From Stieleria bergensis (lineage in GTDB: Bacteria > Planctomycetota > Planctomycetia > Pirellulales > Pirellulaceae): a DNA stretch of 64,000 bases. Position numbers and translations under genes: made by a program. Below, one piece after another: positions 60,869 through 64,000 of the stretch (its first letter is position 1; each line of letters starts with the position of its first letter). The notes below the pieces were generated by a model. That model was given only the letters and a program-made list of their open reading frames with translations, ran no database searches and was not told where the DNA came from. The DNA lies in NCBI GenBank assembly GCA_007745635.1, contig CP036272.1, positions 821,532 through 885,531 on the forward strand. Reading direction: 5' to 3'.

Positions 60869-63820
60869 ATGGTTGTGTTTCGGATTCATTGCATCGCAGT
60901 CTTGTTGATTCTGCTGGCAGCCCACGCTGCAGGGGATGATTTTGCGAGCCAATTGCCGCGAATCATGCCGACGGATCCGTCACAAACCGCGGCTGACTTT
61001 CAAGTTGCGGAGGGCTACCAGATTCAATTGATCGCCAGCGAGCCGTTGATCGCGACACCCGTTGAAGTTCAGTGGGATGCGGAGGGAGCCATGTTCGTCT
61101 GCGAGATGCGCGGCTATAGCGAGCATCGGGATGAAAAGCTCTCACGCGTGTCACGCTTAGTCGATACCGATGACGACGGAATTTACGATTCCAAAACCGT
61201 CTTTGCCGATCAGTTGCTGTGGCCGACGGCGATCTTTCCTTACGATGGCGGGTTGTTTGTCGCCGACGCACCCCATGTTTACTACTTCCAAGACACCGAT
61301 GGTGACGGCGTCGCTGATCGGCAGACAACGGTGCTGACGGGGTTTTCCACGTCCAATGTTCAAGGCTTGGTCAACAGTTTCCGTTGGGGCCTGGATCACC
61401 GAATTCACTTGGCGTGCGGAACCGCCGGTGGACGAGTTCGGCGGTTCAATGATCACATCAGCACAGCCGTTGATGTGCGTGGGCATGACTTGGCGTTCGA
61501 TCCTCGTGATGGTTCCTTCGAACGAACCAGCGGCGGCGCACAGCATGGCATGTGTTTCGACGACTGGGGACGCAAGTTCGTTTCAAGTAATAGTGACCAT
61601 CTGCAGCAAGTGATGTATGAGAAGCGGTACTTTCGCCGTGGCACGACCAACCAGGCGCCGCCGTCTCGTCTGTCGATTGCCACCGACGGGCCACAGGCGG
61701 AGGTGTATCGCATCAGTCCCGTTGAGCCTTGGCGGAAAGTGCGAACCCGTTTGCGGGTGGCGGGCTTGGTTGGTGGACCGGTTGAAGGGGGAGGTCGAGC
61801 GACAGGCTATTTCACTGGTGCGACCGGGGTCACGATCTATCGTGGGGACGCGTGGCCGCAAGCGACCAAAGGCCAAGCCATTGTTGGTGACGTGGGCAGT
61901 CAATTGATTCATCGTAAGTTGATGACGCAAGTTGGTGTCCCGTTTTCTGGTTCGCGGATGGACAAGGGTTCTGAATTGGTTGCCAGCCGCGACATTTGGT
62001 TTCGCCCGGCGCAGTTTGCCTGTGGCCCTGATGGTGCTTTGACGGTTGTCGATGTCTATCGCGAAGTGATTGAGCATCCCAAGAGTTTGCCGCCCGAGAT
62101 CAAACGCCACTTGGATCTGAATGCTGGGCGAGACCGAGGGCGGATCTATCGCATCGTACCCAACGGCTACAAACATCGTGTCACGCCAAATCTGATGCTC
62201 GCCAGCACACCAGAGTTGGTGCAGTTGTTAGCACACTCAAATGCTTGGCATCGAGAAACGGCAGCGCGGTTGCTGTTTCAACGTCAGGATGATTCCGCAG
62301 TGCCAGAACTGAAGCACTTGCTGCGAACCTCGCCTTCCGCACTGGGACGCATGCATGCAATGTACGCGCTGCAGGGGCTCGCTTCGCTGGACGCTGAAGA
62401 TCTGTTCACGGCGCTAGGTGATGCCGATCCGAACGTCATTCGGCACGCACTTCGGTGTGCCGAGTCACAGCCTGAGTTCCCCAGGTTGGAAGCTGCGGTC
62501 GCTGCGTTGCTGAACCATCCCTCCTTGGAATTGCGTTATCAACTGGCCTTTTCACTGGGCCAGTGGTCGTTCCAAAAACGGGCGGACTACCTGGCCCAGA
62601 TCTTGCTGCAAACACCGCGTGATCGGTGGATCCAGGCAGCCGTCCTCAGTTCGGCCGCCGGGCAGGCGGCACCGTTATTGATTGCGATGATGGAGGGGGC
62701 GCAGACGCCTTTGCCAGCTGATTTGGTCAATCAATTGGTTGCCAGTGCGGACCGCGAAACATTGAGTTTGCCGCAGGCAACGTCGGTCTTGCAGAGTTTG
62801 CTCGCTGGCGATCCTGACTTGGCGTTGTTGGAAAGTCTGCAACGCTTGTCGCCGCAAGTGAGTCAGTCGCTGGCGGATCAAACTCAGCAGCGAATCGACT
62901 CGCTGGTCCAACTGGCGTTGGCAGTCGCAGAGGATCAGTCGTCAGAGAGTCGCGTTCGAGTCCAGGCCGTCCAGCGGTTGAGCAACTTGCGTTCAAGCCG
63001 CGAACGGATTGCCGATCGGTTTGTTCGTCTGTTGCAGCGTCCGGAACCGATTGAGCTGGAAATCGCTTTGATTGACGCAATCAAAAAATTGCCCGCCGAT
63101 GATGCTCAGCACGTCCTGTTGCAGCGTTGGCCGTCGTGGAGTCCCGCTGTACGGCGTCGAGCGATCGGTTGGTTGCTGGCTGATGCAACGCGCGTCGATG
63201 CCTTGCTCACGGCAATCGAAGGCAATCAAATTGATCATTCGGATGTACCGCTGGCCTCGCACGCGGCACTGGTTGGTCATCGCGATGCCGGGCTGGCCAG
63301 GCGTGCAAAAGCAATTTTTCAGCAGAAGCGTGAAGCATCACGTGAGGCCGTTGTGCAGCGTTATCAAGTGATTGCAGATCTAACGGGTGATCATGATCGC
63401 GGCCGTGTGGTCTTTCAGAAACAGTGTGCTGCCTGTCATCAGCTCGGTGAATCGGGGCATGCCATCGGCCCGAACCTGTTTGCCGCCGTGACGCGCGGAG
63501 CGGACTCGATCCTGGTCAATGTGATGGATCCGAATCGGGAAGTGAACCCACAGTACCTGCAGTACAACGTGTTGACGATTGACGGGCGGGTGATCAGCGG
63601 CATGATTGTTTCCGAGACGGCGAACAGCCTGACATTGACCGTCGGAGAAGGCCAGAGGCATGTCATCGCAAACGATCAAATTGAACGCATCAAGAACACG
63701 CAGCGTTCGATCATGCCAGAAGGTTTTGAGGCATCGATTACACCACAGGGGATGGCGGATTTAATCGAGTTTCTCTCACAGGCTGCCGTGGCCAAGCCTG
63801 ATGAAAAGTCCTTGCCCTAA
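60869..63820 (+). CDS. PVC-type heme-binding CxxCH protein (beta-propeller plus cytochrome c)
   Basis: A 983-residue exported protein typical of planctomycetes and verrucomicrobia. After a signal peptide comes a membrane-bound dehydrogenase-type propeller (FQVAEGYQIQLIASEPLI, EGAMFVCEMRGYSE, DTDDDGIYDSKTVF). A HEAT-like helical repeat region lies at about residues 440-790. A C-terminal cytochrome c-like domain follows with the heme site CAACH in VFQKQCAACHQLGESGHAIGPNL. ATG 60869 is preferred (AAGAG 7 bases upstream, good signal peptide); TTG 60842 and GTG 60854 are possible. It probably passes electrons from a sugar-type substrate. Confidence 0.94.
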   Translation: MVVFRIHCIAVLLILLAAHAAGDDFASQLPRIMPTDPSQTAADFQVAEGYQIQLIASEPLIATPVEVQWDAEGAMFVCEMRGYSEHRDEKLSRVSRLVDTDDDGIYDSKTVFADQLLWPTAIFPYDGGLFVADAPHVYYFQDTDGDGVADRQTTVLTGFSTSNVQGLVNSFRWGLDHRIHLACGTAGGRVRRFNDHISTAVDVRGHDLAFDPRDGSFERTSGGAQHGMCFDDWGRKFVSSNSDHLQQVMYEKRYFRRGTTNQAPPSRLSIATDGPQAEVYRISPVEPWRKVRTRLRVAGLVGGPVEGGGRATGYFTGATGVTIYRGDAWPQATKGQAIVGDVGSQLIHRKLMTQVGVPFSGSRMDKGSELVASRDIWFRPAQFACGPDGALTVVDVYREVIEHPKSLPPEIKRHLDLNAGRDRGRIYRIVPNGYKHRVTPNLMLASTPELVQLLAHSNAWHRETAARLLFQRQDDSAVPELKHLLRTSPSALGRMHAMYALQGLASLDAEDLFTALGDADPNVIRHALRCAESQPEFPRLEAAVAALLNHPSLELRYQLAFSLGQWSFQKRADYLAQILLQTPRDRWIQAAVLSSAAGQAAPLLIAMMEGAQTPLPADLVNQLVASADRETLSLPQATSVLQSLLAGDPDLALLESLQRLSPQVSQSLADQTQQRIDSLVQLALAVAEDQSSESRVRVQAVQRLSNLRSSRERIADRFVRLLQRPEPIELEIALIDAIKKLPADDAQHVLLQRWPSWSPAVRRRAIGWLLADATRVDALLTAIEGNQIDHSDVPLASHAALVGHRDAGLARRAKAIFQQKREASREAVVQRYQVIADLTGDHDRGRVVFQKQCAACHQLGESGHAIGPNLFAAVTRGADSILVNVMDPNREVNPQYLQYNVLTIDGRVISGMIVSETANSLTLTVGEGQRHVIANDQIERIKNTQRSIMPEGFEASITPQGMADLIEFLSQAAVAKPDEKSLP

Positions 63821-63918
63821 ACGCAGTCATTTAATGTGCTCCAGCGGGTCGAATCGCGGTGTTGGCGTTCACCGCCGGTCTGCCTGAACACAACATCAAT
63901 CATCAGGTCGCCCACCGC

Positions 63919-63933
63919 TGGCACGTCGTGCCA
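63919..63933. repeat. Perfect inverted repeat
   Basis: TGGCACG-T-CGTGCCA, a 7-bp perfect arm pair, in the non-coding tail of the window about 100 bp after the last stop codon. It could be part of a terminator or a dispersed repeat. Confidence 0.4.
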
Positions 63934-64000
63934 AAGCACAACCTGCCGCTAGCGTTTCATGCCAGCGGCTGGATTGGGTTAACTGACGACTACCGGCACA

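Overview
The window looks like chromosomal DNA of a planctomycete close to the Rhodopirellula/Pirellulaceae group. Evidence read from the proteins: a DUF1549-type cytochrome-like protein with a CX4CH motif, a PVC-type heme-binding CxxCH protein, two secreted sulfatases, a DUF1559 prepilin-like protein, a MoxR ATPase beside a VWA protein, a secreted ceramidase-like enzyme and three ECF sigma modules. No rRNA, tRNA, transposase, integrase or CRISPR array was seen.

Layout. 1-3426 (minus): ECF sigma factor, membrane partner, coiled-coil secreted protein and the start of a large DUF1549-type protein cut by the window edge. 3.7-9.0 kb: ROK sugar kinase, sulfatase and a coupled pair of membrane-anchored unknowns, followed by two small tandem-repeat arrays. 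9.2-18.5 kb: xylose isomerase, an EF-hand/P-domain protein, a secretin-like periplasmic protein without a barrel, a short-chain dehydrogenase and pyruvate kinase. 18.5-23.9 kb (minus): a tightly coupled operon of three single GspF-like membrane proteins, three pseudopilin-like proteins and a DUF1559 protein, with no ATPase gene. 24.4-25.4 kb: DNA polymerase III delta subunit, flanked on both sides by minisatellites.

25.9-31.0 kb (plus) is the most unusual region. A 788-residue protein joins a CHAT-like domain that has lost both catalytic residues to a transglutaminase-like domain that keeps its Cys and His. It is followed 16 bp later by a serine alpha/beta hydrolase, and then by an ECF sigma factor with a membrane partner. 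It resembles biological-conflict or signalling loci built around CHAT proteases, but its function is unknown.

31-43.7 kb: a long lipoprotein, a small membrane protein, the VWA/MoxR pair, and an ECF sigma/zinc anti-sigma operon that also encodes a secreted alpha/beta hydrolase-fold protein with its nucleophile position changed to Gly, then an FHA protein. 43.9-49.5 kb (minus): a complete glycine cleavage cluster (gcvT, gcvH, gcvPA, gcvPB) plus a LipM/LplA-type octanoyl/lipoyl transferase that would load GcvH. 49.5-50.2 kb is a gene-poor leader with several hairpins. 50.2-56.3 kb: RNase R, aldehyde dehydrogenase, and a pair for methylated arsenic/arsenosugar metabolism (ArsS-like radical SAM and ArsM-like methyltransferase). 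56.5-63.8 kb: canonical sulfatase, Tat-exported DUF3500-like protein, ceramidase-like enzyme and a large PVC-type heme protein, consistent with breakdown of marine polymers and lipids.

All family assignments are from reading motifs by eye; no database search was run.
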